DNA of 19,331 bases from Microbacterium sp. (GCA_031286555.1 JAITUD010000035.1:1-19331), one strand, 5' to 3'. Shown: positions 7,362 to 15,243, counted from the first letter of the stretch. A program made the numbers and translations. The notes: generated from the sequence alone by a model not told the origin.

Positions 7362-8532
7362 CCGACGCCTCGCGATCGTCCGTGATCGTGCCGGCCTCGA
7401 TCCGCACGACGTGGCGGTGCAGCACCTCAGGGATGTCGGACTCGACGGCCGCAGTGACGACGACCTGCTCGTACCCGGAGGTGATCTCGGCCAGACGCCG
7501 ACGCCGATCGGCATCCAGCTCGGCGAAGACGTCGTCCAGGATCAGCACCGGATCGCCGGCCGGCGACTCGGCGCGCAGCAGCTCGGCCGAAGCGAGCCGC
7601 AGCGCGAGCGCGACCGACCACGACTCCCCGTGCGATGCGTAGCCCTTCACCGGAAGGTCGTTGATCCGAAGGATCAGGTCGTCACGATGCGGCCCGACCA
7701 GCGTGATCCCGCGCTCCAGCTCGCTGGCGCGCTTCGCCTGCAGCGCGGCGCGGAACAGCTCCGCGATCTCGCCGCGACGATCGATCTCTGCCCCTGATTC
7801 CGGCAGCGGATCCTGGCCTTCTTCCGGATCTCCGCCGCGCACCGACAGGGCCCAGTCCAGCTCGGGCCGGTGGTCAGCGCCCGCGATCGTCGCGTACGCG
7901 GCGGCCAGCGGATGCTGCAGATCGGCGGCCAGCCGGATGCGGGAATCGATGATCTCGGAGCCGAGCGCGACGAGCTTGTCGTCCCAGACGTCGAGGGTGC
8001 TCAGTCCCTCACCGCGCACCCCCCGGGCGCGCGCAGACTTCAGCAGCGCCGTGCGCTGACGGAGCACCCGGTCGTAGTCCGCCAGCACTCCCGCCATCCG
8101 GGGCGTGCGCTGGATGAGCAGCTGATCGGCGAACCTGCGCCGAGCGGACGGATCGCCCCGCACGATCTGCAGATCCTCCGGGGCGAACAGCACGACATGC
8201 GCGTAGCGCGGCAGCTCGTTCGTCTTCGACGGCGATCCGTTGATGCGAGCCTTGTTCGACCCCTGCCGGTTTAGCTGCACCTCGACCAGCACCTTGCGCT
8301 GGGCGTGTCCCAGACGGGCGCGGATGACCGCGAACTCCTGCCCGTCGCGCACCATCGGAGCGTCGGAGGACACTCGGTGCGAGCCGAGAGTCGCGAGGAA
8401 AACGATGGCCTCCGCGAGATTCGTCTTGCCCTGGCCGTTGCGGCCGACGAGGACGTTGGGGCCGCTGTGCAGGGTGAGATCCGCGGTCGCGTAATTGCGG
8501 AAATCGACCAGGTTCAGGTGCTCCACAATCAC
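7354..8532 (-). CDS. recF: DNA replication/repair protein RecF
   Basis: This 392-residue SMC-like ATPase loads or stabilises RecA at single-strand gaps together with RecO and RecR. Walker A is GRNGQGKT (residues 30-37), the ABC-type signature region is SHGESWSVALALRLA, and Walker B is LILDDVFAELD followed by a conserved D-loop. The length is typical. The start codon is GTG at 8532 (a second in-frame GTG lies at 8526). There is no Shine-Dalgarno sequence, but a TAGGCT box ends 6 nt before the GTG, so the mRNA is probably leaderless and recF-dciA is transcribed independently of dnaN. In many actinobacteria recF directly follows dnaN or gnd; here a three-gene insert separates them. Confidence 0.97.
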   Translation of the reverse strand: MIVEHLNLVDFRNYATADLTLHSGPNVLVGRNGQGKTNLAEAIVFLATLGSHRVSSDAPMVRDGQEFAVIRARLGHAQRKVLVEVQLNRQGSNKARINGSPSKTNELPRYAHVVLFAPEDLQIVRGDPSARRRFADQLLIQRTPRMAGVLADYDRVLRQRTALLKSARARGVRGEGLSTLDVWDDKLVALGSEIIDSRIRLAADLQHPLAAAYATIAGADHRPELDWALSVRGGDPEEGQDPLPESGAEIDRRGEIAELFRAALQAKRASELERGITLVGPHRDDLILRINDLPVKGYASHGESWSVALALRLASAELLRAESPAGDPVLILDDVFAELDADRRRRLAEITSGYEQVVVTAAVESDIPEVLHRHVVRIEAGTITDDREASDD

Positions 8533-8538
8533 TGGGAC

Positions 8539-8544
8539 AGCCTA
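8539..8544 (-). promoter_or_regulatory. -10 element for predicted leaderless recF transcript
   Basis: The minus strand reads TAGGCT with 6 nt (GTCCCA) to the GTG start. Transcription from it would begin at or next to the start codon, consistent with the missing ribosome-binding site. The same hexamer and spacing occur before the STAND gene at 11026-11031. Confidence 0.55.
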
Positions 8545-8583
8545 TCTGGGGGCAGGGACAAGCGGGGGCGCGGGACGGGGCAT

Positions 8584-11019
8584 TCAGGCGATGCGCGCGC
8601 GTCCGAGACGGTGACCGATGTCGCGGTACAGCGATCTGGAGACCTCGCCCAGGTCGCGGGCCCTGTCGCCATCGCCGCGGGCGGAGGCGATGGCTGCGAG
8701 GACGCTCCAGCCACGGGCGACTTCCGCACGGTCTCCGGTCGCCTCGGCGATGCCGATCGCCTCCTCGGCACAGGCGGTCGCATCTGTCAGATTGCCTGTG
8801 CCGAGGAGGATTTCGGCGAGCGTGTTGGCCGCTTCCGTTGCCACCAGCGGCGATCCGCTGCGGTTCGCGTGATCCCAGGCGCCGCGCGCGGCGGCGATGG
8901 CCTGCTCCGCCTGTCCGGCGCGCGCGTCGAGCCTCGCCCGGAGCAGCACCATGTCGGCGGACGGCCCGTACTCGTCGGCTCCGACGGCCGTCGCCACGGC
9001 GCTGACGAGGACTGCCGCGGCTGCGGGATCATCGCCGCGCGCTTCGCACAGCAGGGCCTTGGTCATCCTGAGATGGGGAACGGCGCGGTCACCGGAAGCT
9101 GTGAGCAGATCCTGCAGCTCCGTCTCGGCCTCGTCGAACGTCCCCGTCGAGATCAGCAGCAGGCAGCGGTTGCTGCGCACGATCCCGATGTTGATGTCGT
9201 CCTCGACGGACTCAGCGATCGCCAGGGCCGCCGTGTAGCCGGACTCCGCCTCGGCGTACCGAGCGATGATCCGCAGCGTGTCCGCGTGATTCCCCGTGGC
9301 CCGGCCCTCGATGACGCGATCGCGCTCTTCCCTCGCGACATCGATCGCCGTGCTGTAGGCGGCCAGCGCCTCATCGAAATGGCTCATCCAGCGCTGCACA
9401 TTGCCGATCTGGTTCCACGTGCGCGCCAGCGCCGCCCCGGATGCCACCCGTCGGACCCGGTGCAGGATGACCAGGGCCTCGTCGAAGCGCCCCAGTTTCT
9501 CCGCGCTGTGCGCGATCCCCAGGGCGAGGTCGGGAGTCTCCGTGAGGTCGCGGCCGCTGGCGGCGAGGTCGTGAAGGCGCAGTGACTCGCCCCACAGCGT
9601 CCATTGCGTGAGCACTGGTCTGGTCATCACCGCGATGCGCTCGCACACCGTGTCAAGTCCGTGTGCTCGAGCCGCCTCCGCCACCGCGAGGACAGCAGTG
9701 ATGTCGCGTGCGGCGGAATCCGGGTCGTCCTCCATCCGCGCCAGGAGGGCATCGGCGAAGCCCTGCACGATTCGGCGGCGCTTCGACTCCGGGCGCAGCG
9801 CGACCGAGCGGTCGCGCACGAAGTCGAACACCGTCGCATGCATCCGGACCTCGCCGTCCTGCACGTCCAGCAGGTGCCGGGCACGCAGGCGGGCCACCGC
9901 GGCATCGGCATCGGGGTGAACCGCACGCAACAGCCCCAGGTCGATCGACCGGTCCAGCAGCGCCGCATCGGCGAGCACTTCGCCGTCGGCAGTCGAGACG
10001 GCCCTGGTCGCGGCCTCGAGCACGGGGCGCATCCGGACGTCTCTGGACTCGCTCTCGAAACGCGAGGCGAGATCGTCGAACGTCCACCCGGGCAGCTCCC
10101 GCACGACGCCCGCGAGCATGGCGATGTCCAGGGGCAGACCTCCGCTGACGGCGACGATGCGGGCCATCGCCTCGTCGTCCGGTTCGGGTGACCGCCTGTC
10201 CGGCGCGGCAGTGCCACCGGCCTCGGTGAGCAGGTGCCGGAGCAGTCGCAGCGACGATGCATGATCCATCGGACGGACCGCGATGTGCACGATGCGCATT
10301 CCGCGCAACGCGGGATGATCGTCGAGGGCGTCGAGTTCGACCCGCGAGGTCACGACATGACGCGCACCGGGCACCACGAGCGCCGCCAGCCGCTCGGCGG
10401 ATGCGGCATCCTCGAGGATCACCGTCCGCCCGGCGACCTGGTCGGCCAGCCGTTCCCGAAGGCGGGCGAGGTCGTACGGAACAGAGCGCAGCCCCAGCGC
10501 GCCGAGCATCCGTCGCGCCACGTCCACGGGTCCGGCGACCGGACGCTCCACCTCGGATTCGCGCAGCTCCACAGTGAGCGTCTTCTGGCCGGCCGCGAGA
10601 GCCGACGCGATCGTGCTTTTGCCCACCCCCGGCAGACCGGACAAGACGATGACGTCGGCATCCGGCATCCGCGCCAGCAGGTCCTCGCGGCCGATCCGGT
10701 CGCCCGCGTCGCCCCGCGGGGCGAACACCGCCTGCACGTGAGCGGCGTTGCGCTCCCCGCTCAGCTCAGCAGCCGTGACGCGCCAACGCGCGGCCGTGAC
10801 AGAGTCCTGACCGAGAGCGCGCACGATGTCATGCACGAGCCCCGCATCGATGCGCCGGCGCCCGGAACGGAAGCAGTCGTAGACGGTCACTTTGGCGGGT
10901 TCCGCCCCGCCTGCTTCCCCGATCCGGCGCGCGATCTCGGCGTAGGACGGCGTCCCCGCCTCGGAACGAAGAGCGGACAACGCGACCACGAGCTCATCGA
11001 GCGTTCGCGGTGCCGTCAT
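8584..11019 (-). CDS. HTH/STAND NTPase (NB-ARC type) with C-terminal TPR repeats, putative regulator
   Basis: An 811-residue multidomain protein. Residues 5-88 look like a helix-turn-helix/XRE-like domain (PSYAEIARRIG, VTVYDCFRSGRRRIDAGLVHDIVRALG), as found at the front of actinobacterial STAND regulators. An NB-ARC-like NTPase follows: Walker A GLPGVGKS (128-135), Walker B-like VILED (200-204), sensor VVTSR (222-226) and GGLPL (293-297). A winged-helix-like segment (about 340-410, MHATVFDFVRDR) comes next. From about residue 500 to 800 the sequence is helical with TPR spacing (RFDEALVILHRV, HFDEALAAYSTAIDVA, YAEAESGYTAALAIAE, FDEAETELQDLL). STAND proteins are ATP-driven switches that oligomerise on ligand sensing; the ligand and output here are unknown. 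It lies divergent from an unknown gene (11145) and upstream of recF, and has no Shine-Dalgarno sequence but a TAGGCT box 6 nt before its ATG. Transcriptional regulator or stress/defence sensor are both possible. Confidence 0.85.
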   Translation of the reverse strand: MTAPRTLDELVVALSALRSEAGTPSYAEIARRIGEAGGAEPAKVTVYDCFRSGRRRIDAGLVHDIVRALGQDSVTAARWRVTAAELSGERNAAHVQAVFAPRGDAGDRIGREDLLARMPDADVIVLSGLPGVGKSTIASALAAGQKTLTVELRESEVERPVAGPVDVARRMLGALGLRSVPYDLARLRERLADQVAGRTVILEDAASAERLAALVVPGARHVVTSRVELDALDDHPALRGMRIVHIAVRPMDHASSLRLLRHLLTEAGGTAAPDRRSPEPDDEAMARIVAVSGGLPLDIAMLAGVVRELPGWTFDDLASRFESESRDVRMRPVLEAATRAVSTADGEVLADAALLDRSIDLGLLRAVHPDADAAVARLRARHLLDVQDGEVRMHATVFDFVRDRSVALRPESKRRRIVQGFADALLARMEDDPDSAARDITAVLAVAEAARAHGLDTVCERIAVMTRPVLTQWTLWGESLRLHDLAASGRDLTETPDLALGIAHSAEKLGRFDEALVILHRVRRVASGAALARTWNQIGNVQRWMSHFDEALAAYSTAIDVAREERDRVIEGRATGNHADTLRIIARYAEAESGYTAALAIAESVEDDINIGIVRSNRCLLLISTGTFDEAETELQDLLTASGDRAVPHLRMTKALLCEARGDDPAAAAVLVSAVATAVGADEYGPSADMVLLRARLDARAGQAEQAIAAARGAWDHANRSGSPLVATEAANTLAEILLGTGNLTDATACAEEAIGIAEATGDRAEVARGWSVLAAIASARGDGDRARDLGEVSRSLYRDIGHRLGRARIA
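8760..8809. repeat. 16-bp perfect inverted repeat inside the STAND/TPR gene
   Basis: CCTCCTCGGCACAGGC at 8760-8775 is the exact reverse complement of 8794-8809, separated by 18 nt. It lies in the TPR coding region. In the mRNA it would form a stable hairpin. Confidence 0.9.
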
Positions 11020-11025
11020 GCCCCG

Positions 11026-11031
11026 AGCCTA
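11026..11031 (-). promoter_or_regulatory. -10 element for predicted leaderless STAND-gene transcript
   Basis: The minus strand reads TAGGCT followed by six bases (CGGGGC) and then the ATG at 11019. The spacing places transcription start at the start codon. No ribosome-binding site precedes the ATG. Confidence 0.55.
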
Positions 11032-11074
11032 GCCATCCGCCGTGTGCTGCCCGGCGTTCGGGTTCGTTCGGGAT

Positions 11075-11086
11075 CGGTGCGCACCG
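11075..11086. promoter_or_regulatory. 12-bp palindrome between divergent genes, candidate operator
   Basis: CGGTGCGCACCG is a perfect palindrome in the 125-bp space between the STAND gene and the divergent unknown gene. It covers the -35 position for a possible plus-strand -10 (TAGCGT, 11100-11105). A direct repeat of GTTCGGG lies just to its left (about 11056-11072). A repressor binding here could control the unknown gene; the HTH protein next door is a natural candidate, by inference only. Confidence 0.4.
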
Positions 11087-11144
11087 TGCTTCCTCCGCAT
11101 AGCGTGGCCGCGGCCGGCAGGGTGCCGCGCCAGACGGGAAGATC

Positions 11145-11642
11145 ATGACCTCACGTGCCGAGATCACGGCCAAGCTCGACGACTTCGCCTTCCAGAAGGT
11201 CAACTTCGGCGGGTTCCTGATGAACAAGCGCGCGAAGAACTCACACGCGATGTGGACCCGCAACGCGGACAAGGGGGTGACCGAGCTCGCGCTTCTCGCC
11301 ACACGCGATTACGGCGACGGCAACGTGTACGACGTCGCCGCCTTCACCCTCGACGGAACGGTGCCGCTCGACATCCTGAGCGAGCTGAAGCCGCAGGCCG
11401 AAGAGCTGGCGGATCGCATCAACCTGCGTGAGCACGGCTACGTGTACACGAGCCTGGAACCGTGGGACGGCGGTGGCACGATCTGGATCTCGAAGAAGCC
11501 CGAGTTCCGTGAGCTCAGCCGTGCCGCCGATGGTGTGCACGTCATTCCGATCCAGCGGCTGAGCGGGCTCGGCGACCCGCGCTGGCTGGCCTGGGTCAGG
11601 GAGTCGGGGCAGTTGAACATCGCCATCGTTTACAAGCCCTGA
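11145..11642 (+). CDS. Hypothetical protein, no recognised family
   Basis: A 165-residue soluble protein that I do not recognise. It has no signal peptide, membrane segment or known catalytic motif. It has balanced amino-acid composition, third-position GC like its neighbours and a Shine-Dalgarno-like GGGAAG 4 nt before the ATG, which argue for a real gene. Visible segments are KVNFGGFLMNKRAKNSHAMW (15-37 region), ELALLATRDYGDGNVYDVAAF (47-67 region), PWDGGGTIWISKKPEF and GDPRWLAWVRESGQLNIAIVY. The alternation of short hydrophobic strands with charged turns suggests an alpha/beta or beta-rich fold. It is the only gene in the left arm on the plus strand, so it is transcribed toward the origin, against the replication fork, and divergently from the STAND regulator. 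Confidence 0.75.
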   Translation: MTSRAEITAKLDDFAFQKVNFGGFLMNKRAKNSHAMWTRNADKGVTELALLATRDYGDGNVYDVAAFTLDGTVPLDILSELKPQAEELADRINLREHGYVYTSLEPWDGGGTIWISKKPEFRELSRAADGVHVIPIQRLSGLGDPRWLAWVRESGQLNIAIVYKP

Positions 11643-11652
11643 TCTCACTGCT

Positions 11653-11669
11653 CCCGCTCTACGAGCGGG
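11653..11669. terminator. Hairpin between convergent genes, possible bidirectional terminator
   Basis: CCCGCTC-tac-GAGCGGG is a 7-bp perfect stem with a 3-nt loop, 10 nt after the stop codon of the unknown gene and between two convergent genes. It lacks a T-run, so termination strength is uncertain. Confidence 0.4.
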
Positions 11670-11748
11670 CACATCATGTCCCGCCGTTTGCGTCGGGGAT
11701 CTTCGTCATGGCCGCCATCGCCTCTGCAGCGATCGCGGCCGTGACGGA

Positions 11749-12201
11749 TCACAGAGTGCGCGCGAAGAAGACCTTGTCAGCGGAGCGGTGGGTCTCGGTC
11801 AGGCCGGACTTCTCGAGGACGCGGATGGACGCGTGGTTGTCGAGGTCGGTGTCGGCGATCGCGCGGGTGGCGCCGTGGGATGCGGCGATGCGAAGGCCCT
11901 CGGCCACGGCATCCGTCGCGAGGCCCCTGCCGCGAGCGGCGGCGATCAGCCCGTAACCGAACTCCACAGTGCCGGACTCATCCGGCGGACCGAAGAAACC
12001 GAAGCCTCCGACGGCGAGACCGGAGTCATCGCGGATCGCGTAGAGCGTGAACACCGGATCCGCGGCATCCTGCACCGCCAGCATGCGCAGCGGCACGAGC
12101 TCGTCCTCGAACGGATAGTCCGGATGCCAGTCGTCGCCGGCCCGCTCGTCTCGAGCGACGATCCGGGCGGCGAGTTCCGGCGTCAGCGGATCGAGCGTCA
12201 C
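11749..12201 (-). CDS. GNAT family N-acetyltransferase, RimJ/RimL-like
   Basis: This 150-residue protein has the GNAT acetyl-CoA-binding core: a beta-bulge strand TVEFGYGLIAAARGRGLATDAVAEGL (residues 78-103 region, with the pyrophosphate loop RGRGLA at 90-95) and the late motif DTDLDNHASIRVLEKSGL (117-134), in which Asn122 and Ser125 are typical of RimL/RimJ-type enzymes. The acceptor substrate cannot be told from sequence. The GTG at 12201 overlaps the dnaN stop by 4 bp (GTGA, 12198-12201), so its translation is coupled to the sliding clamp. Longer in-frame versions upstream run through dnaN out of its frame and are not coding. No terminator is seen between dnaN and this gene; it converges with the unknown gene at 11145. 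Confidence 0.88.
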   Translation of the reverse strand: MTLDPLTPELAARIVARDERAGDDWHPDYPFEDELVPLRMLAVQDAADPVFTLYAIRDDSGLAVGGFGFFGPPDESGTVEFGYGLIAAARGRGLATDAVAEGLRIAASHGATRAIADTDLDNHASIRVLEKSGLTETHRSADKVFFARTL

Positions 12202-13340
12202 CGCAGCAGCAGGTTCGGCTGCAGCAGGTACTTGAACGAGTCCAGACCGGCCTGGTCGACCGAGGTCTGGCTGGTCACGAGCACCGGGCTGAGCTTGTTC
12301 GCGTTGTCGGACGACGTGAACGTCACGCGGACGAACTCGCTCTTCACGGCGCCGAGCGCCTCGAGCAGGTACTGCGGGTTCAGGCCGAGCGTGACCTCTT
12401 CGCCGCCGTTGAGGTGGGCGTCGACCGACTCGGATGCACGGGCCTGCTCGCTGCCCGAGGCATCCATCGTCACCGACGAGGCCGAGAACGTGAAGCGCAG
12501 CGGAGCCGAGCGGTCGAGCACCAGAGCCACGCGGCGCACGGCCTCGATGAGGTCGGCGGTGTTGATCACCGCGTAGTGGTCGGTCTGCTCGGGGAAGAGC
12601 CTGCGGACGGGCGGGAAATTGCCCTTGATCAGGAGCGATGTGACCGTCTTGTTGCCGGCGGTGAACGCGATGATCTCGCGATCGCCCGCTCCCGAGAACG
12701 CGATCTCGATGGTGCCGGCGTGACCGAAGGTCTTTCCGACCTCGGTCAACGTGCGCGCGGGGACGAGTGCGGTCTGCTCGGCTCCCTCGCCGTCCCAGGG
12801 CACATCGCGGAGCGAGACGCGGTAGCGGTCGGTGGCGACCAGGCTGAGATTCGTGCCCGACACCTCGAGCTGGACACCGGTGAGCACGGGGGTCACATCG
12901 TCGCGCGAGGCGGCGAAGCCGACCTGCGAGATCGCGGTGCCGAAGTCCTCGGCGGGGACGACTCCGGTGGAGCCCGAGACCTCGGGAATCGAGGGATATT
13001 CCTCGACAGGCATGGCGGCGAGGGTGAAGCGCGCAGAACCACAGGTGACGGCGATGCCGCCATCCTCTTCGACGGCGATCTCGATCGGTGCGTTGGGCAG
13101 ACGGCTGGCGATGTCGGAGAGCAGACGGCCGTGCACCAGGATCGTGCCGGGCTCGTCGACGGTCGCTTCGATCGTGGTGCGCGCGGATGCCTCGTAGTCG
13201 AACGCCGACAGGGTCAGACCCTGATCGCCCGCCTCGATGAGCACACCGGCCAGGATCGGCTGCGGGTTGCGCTGCGGCAGCAGTTTGACGACGAAGGACA
13301 CTGCTTCGCTGAACACATCGCGGTTGACCTGAAACTTCAC
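12198..13340 (-). CDS. dnaN: DNA polymerase III beta subunit (sliding clamp)
   Basis: This 380-residue protein is the ring-shaped processivity clamp, a head-to-tail dimer of three-domain monomers. Family landmarks include MKFQVNRDVFSEAVSFV at the start, PQPILAGVLIEA, the ATDRYRVSLRDV strand of the second domain, KGNFPPVRRLFP and the C-terminal tail YLLQPNLLLR, which forms part of the hydrophobic pocket that binds clamp-interacting peptides. The length fits the actinobacterial family. The start is GTG at 13340 with AAGGAG 5 nt upstream (13346-13351). It is separated from dnaA by the oriC spacer and overlaps the following GNAT gene by 4 bp. A TAGCAT at about 13391-13396 on the minus strand could be its -10 box, without a clear -35. 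Confidence 0.98.
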   Translation of the reverse strand: MKFQVNRDVFSEAVSFVVKLLPQRNPQPILAGVLIEAGDQGLTLSAFDYEASARTTIEATVDEPGTILVHGRLLSDIASRLPNAPIEIAVEEDGGIAVTCGSARFTLAAMPVEEYPSIPEVSGSTGVVPAEDFGTAISQVGFAASRDDVTPVLTGVQLEVSGTNLSLVATDRYRVSLRDVPWDGEGAEQTALVPARTLTEVGKTFGHAGTIEIAFSGAGDREIIAFTAGNKTVTSLLIKGNFPPVRRLFPEQTDHYAVINTADLIEAVRRVALVLDRSAPLRFTFSASSVTMDASGSEQARASESVDAHLNGGEEVTLGLNPQYLLEALGAVKSEFVRVTFTSSDNANKLSPVLVTSQTSVDQAGLDSFKYLLQPNLLLR

Positions 13341-13809
13341 GGCCGCTCCTTGTCGTTTCCGAACCCGACAGTTGCGTCAGGCGATCCCATGCTAGTCGCA
13401 AGCAGCAAGGGGACCACCACTCGCGCTGTCGCCGAGTTTCCACACCTTCGTGGTCATGGGAGTCCCCGAATCATCCAGAGATCTCTTAACGATGTTAACA
13501 ACTGTGGATTCTGTGGATAAGTCGGTGGAAAGCTGGCGAGAGTAGGAAACTACAGCGATGTCACTTGTGGAAACCCTGGGGAATCCGCGGGAGTCGAGGG
13601 TCGGACTCACACCGATGTAGTTCGAAGTTATCCACAGCATGCCGTCTCCGGCATCCGATCATCCCGATCTCAGACGACTTTCTCCACAAGTTATCCACAT
13701 GTGGGAAGTCGCGTAGTCAACAGCACGACGAAGGCCGCCGTCAACCCGGCCATTCGGGGGACAGCGGCCTTCTGGAAGAGGCGTGGACGCCTGTGCGGAG
13801 CCCGGCGCG
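13341..13809. other. oriC: Chromosomal replication origin (oriC), dnaA-dnaN spacer
   Basis: No gene is present in these 469 bases. Perfect DnaA boxes (TTATCCACA) lie at 13512-13520 (minus), 13628-13636 (plus) and 13691-13699 (plus). One-mismatch TTCTCCACA is at 13680-13688. Weaker two-mismatch boxes are at 13436-13444 (plus), 13503-13511 (minus, directly abutting the perfect box) and 13566-13574 (minus). An AT-rich patch with a TTAAC-GATG-TTAAC direct repeat at 13486-13499 next to the first box pair is the likely unwinding element. The position between dnaA and dnaN is the standard origin site in actinobacteria, and gene orientation switches around it. The exact unwinding point is inferred. 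Confidence 0.92.
13730..13772 (-). terminator. Hairpin downstream of dnaA, probable terminator
   Basis: GAAGGCCGC at 13730-13738 pairs perfectly with GCGGCCTTC at 13764-13772; the loop holds a nested CCCG/CGGG pair. It begins 38 nt after the dnaA stop codon. There is no T-run, so it may act as a non-canonical terminator that shields oriC from dnaA transcription. Confidence 0.5.
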
Positions 13810-15198
13810 TCAGCGCCGGCCGAGCTGCGTGGTGATCTCGGTCACCTGGTTGTAGATCGAGCGACGCTCCTTCATGAGCTCACTGATCTTCTTGCACGCG
13901 TACATGACAGTGGTGTGGTCGCGGTTGCCGAACAGCTGACCGATCTTCGGCAGGGAGAGATTCGTGCGCTCACGGCACAGGTACATGGCGATCTGCCGGG
14001 CCGTGGCGATCTGCTGCGAACGGCTCGACCCGTACAGGTCGTCGACCGTGAGCTTGAAGTACTGCGCGGTCGCCGTGATGATGTCGGTCGGCGAGATGAT
14101 GTTGTCCTCGGCCTGATCGACGATGTCGCGCAGCACTGTCTGCGCGAGAGCGATGTCGAGCGTCGAGCGATTCAGGCTCGCGAACGCGGAGACGCGGATG
14201 AGAGCGCCCTCGAGCTCGCGGATGTTCGACGACACCACCGTGGCGATGTACTCGAGCACCTCATCGGGGATGTGCAGCGCGTCGCTCTGGGCCTTCTTGC
14301 GCAGGATCGCGATGCGGGTCTCGAGGTCGGGCGCCTGCACATCGGTGATCAGACCCCACTCGAAGCGGCTGCGCATCCGGTCCTCGAAGCCGGTGAGGTG
14401 CTTCGGAGCCACGTCACTGGTGATCACGACCTGCTTGTTGTGGTCATGCAGCGTGTTGAAGGTGTGGAAGAACGCCTCCTGCGTCTCGGCGCGACCCTGC
14501 AGGAACTGGATGTCGTCGATGAGAAGGATGTCGACCTCGCGGTAGCGCGCCTGGAAAGCGGCACCGCGGTTGTTCGCGATCGAGTTGATGAAGTCGTTCG
14601 TGAACTCCTCGCTCGACACGTACCGCACCTTGACGCCCGCGTACAGGGACTGCGCGTAGTCGCCGATCGCATGCAGGAGGTGCGTCTTGCCGAGGCCGGA
14701 GTCGCCGTAGATGAACAGCGGGTTGTAGGCCTTCGCGGGCGCCTCGGCCACGGCGACGGCCGCCGCGTGCGCGAAGCGGTTGGACTGCCCGATGACGAAG
14801 TTGTCGAAGGTGTACTTCGGATTCAGACGCGACTCGTGTCGCGTGGGGATCGGCTGCTCGCGCGGGGACTCGGGTCGACTCGCGTCGTGTCCGTAGTCGG
14901 GGATCTCGACCGGAGCTGTCGGCTGGTCAGCGAGCTCGTGGTTGACGACCACGCGGTAGGAGGTGACTTCGTCGCCGATGACGCCGAGCGCCTCCATGAT
15001 CGGGATGCGCAGCCTCTTGTTGATCTGCGCGGCGGTGAGATCGTTCGGAACGTCCAGGTAGAGGGTGCCGCCCATCACGCCGGCGGGCACCGCGAGACTG
15101 AGGAATCCGTGCAGCTGAGGAGTGACGCGATCGTCCTCCAGGAGGCGGTCCAGCAGCTCCGACCAGATCGGGACGTCGGATGTTGCTGCAGTGGACAT
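13810..15198 (-). CDS. dnaA: Chromosomal replication initiator protein DnaA
   Basis: This 462-residue initiator binds DnaA boxes and opens oriC. Domain I (residues 1-85) starts IWSELLDRLLEDD; a short variable domain II (about 90-125, Pro/Ser/Arg-rich) follows and is much shorter than in Streptomyces. The AAA+ domain has Walker A GDSGLGKT (165-172), Walker B LLIDD (225-229), sensor I TSDVAPK (260-266) and the arginine-finger region RMRSRFEWGL (274-283). Domain IV ends with the DnaA signature GNRDHTTVMYACKKI (424-438), which reads the box in the major groove. The ATG at 15198 has GGAG 4 nt upstream. A promoter with DnaA boxes close by suggests autoregulation. Confidence 0.99.
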   Translation of the reverse strand: MSTAATSDVPIWSELLDRLLEDDRVTPQLHGFLSLAVPAGVMGGTLYLDVPNDLTAAQINKRLRIPIMEALGVIGDEVTSYRVVVNHELADQPTAPVEIPDYGHDASRPESPREQPIPTRHESRLNPKYTFDNFVIGQSNRFAHAAAVAVAEAPAKAYNPLFIYGDSGLGKTHLLHAIGDYAQSLYAGVKVRYVSSEEFTNDFINSIANNRGAAFQARYREVDILLIDDIQFLQGRAETQEAFFHTFNTLHDHNKQVVITSDVAPKHLTGFEDRMRSRFEWGLITDVQAPDLETRIAILRKKAQSDALHIPDEVLEYIATVVSSNIRELEGALIRVSAFASLNRSTLDIALAQTVLRDIVDQAEDNIISPTDIITATAQYFKLTVDDLYGSSRSQQIATARQIAMYLCRERTNLSLPKIGQLFGNRDHTTVMYACKKISELMKERRSIYNQVTEITTQLGRR

Positions 15199-15243
15199 GG
15201 GGCTCCGGCCGTTCGCTGAGGGTCGCCGAACTCGGATTCCCCC

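Noticed and set aside
7362..7514. N-terminal extension of the DciA frame
   Set aside because: It lies wholly inside recF, is Ser/Arg-rich, and the ATG at 7361 gives the expected recF overlap and family length.
12202..13443. Long N-terminal extension of the GNAT frame
   Set aside because: It overlaps all of dnaN in another frame and is Arg-rich; the GTG at 12201 gives a full-length GNAT domain.
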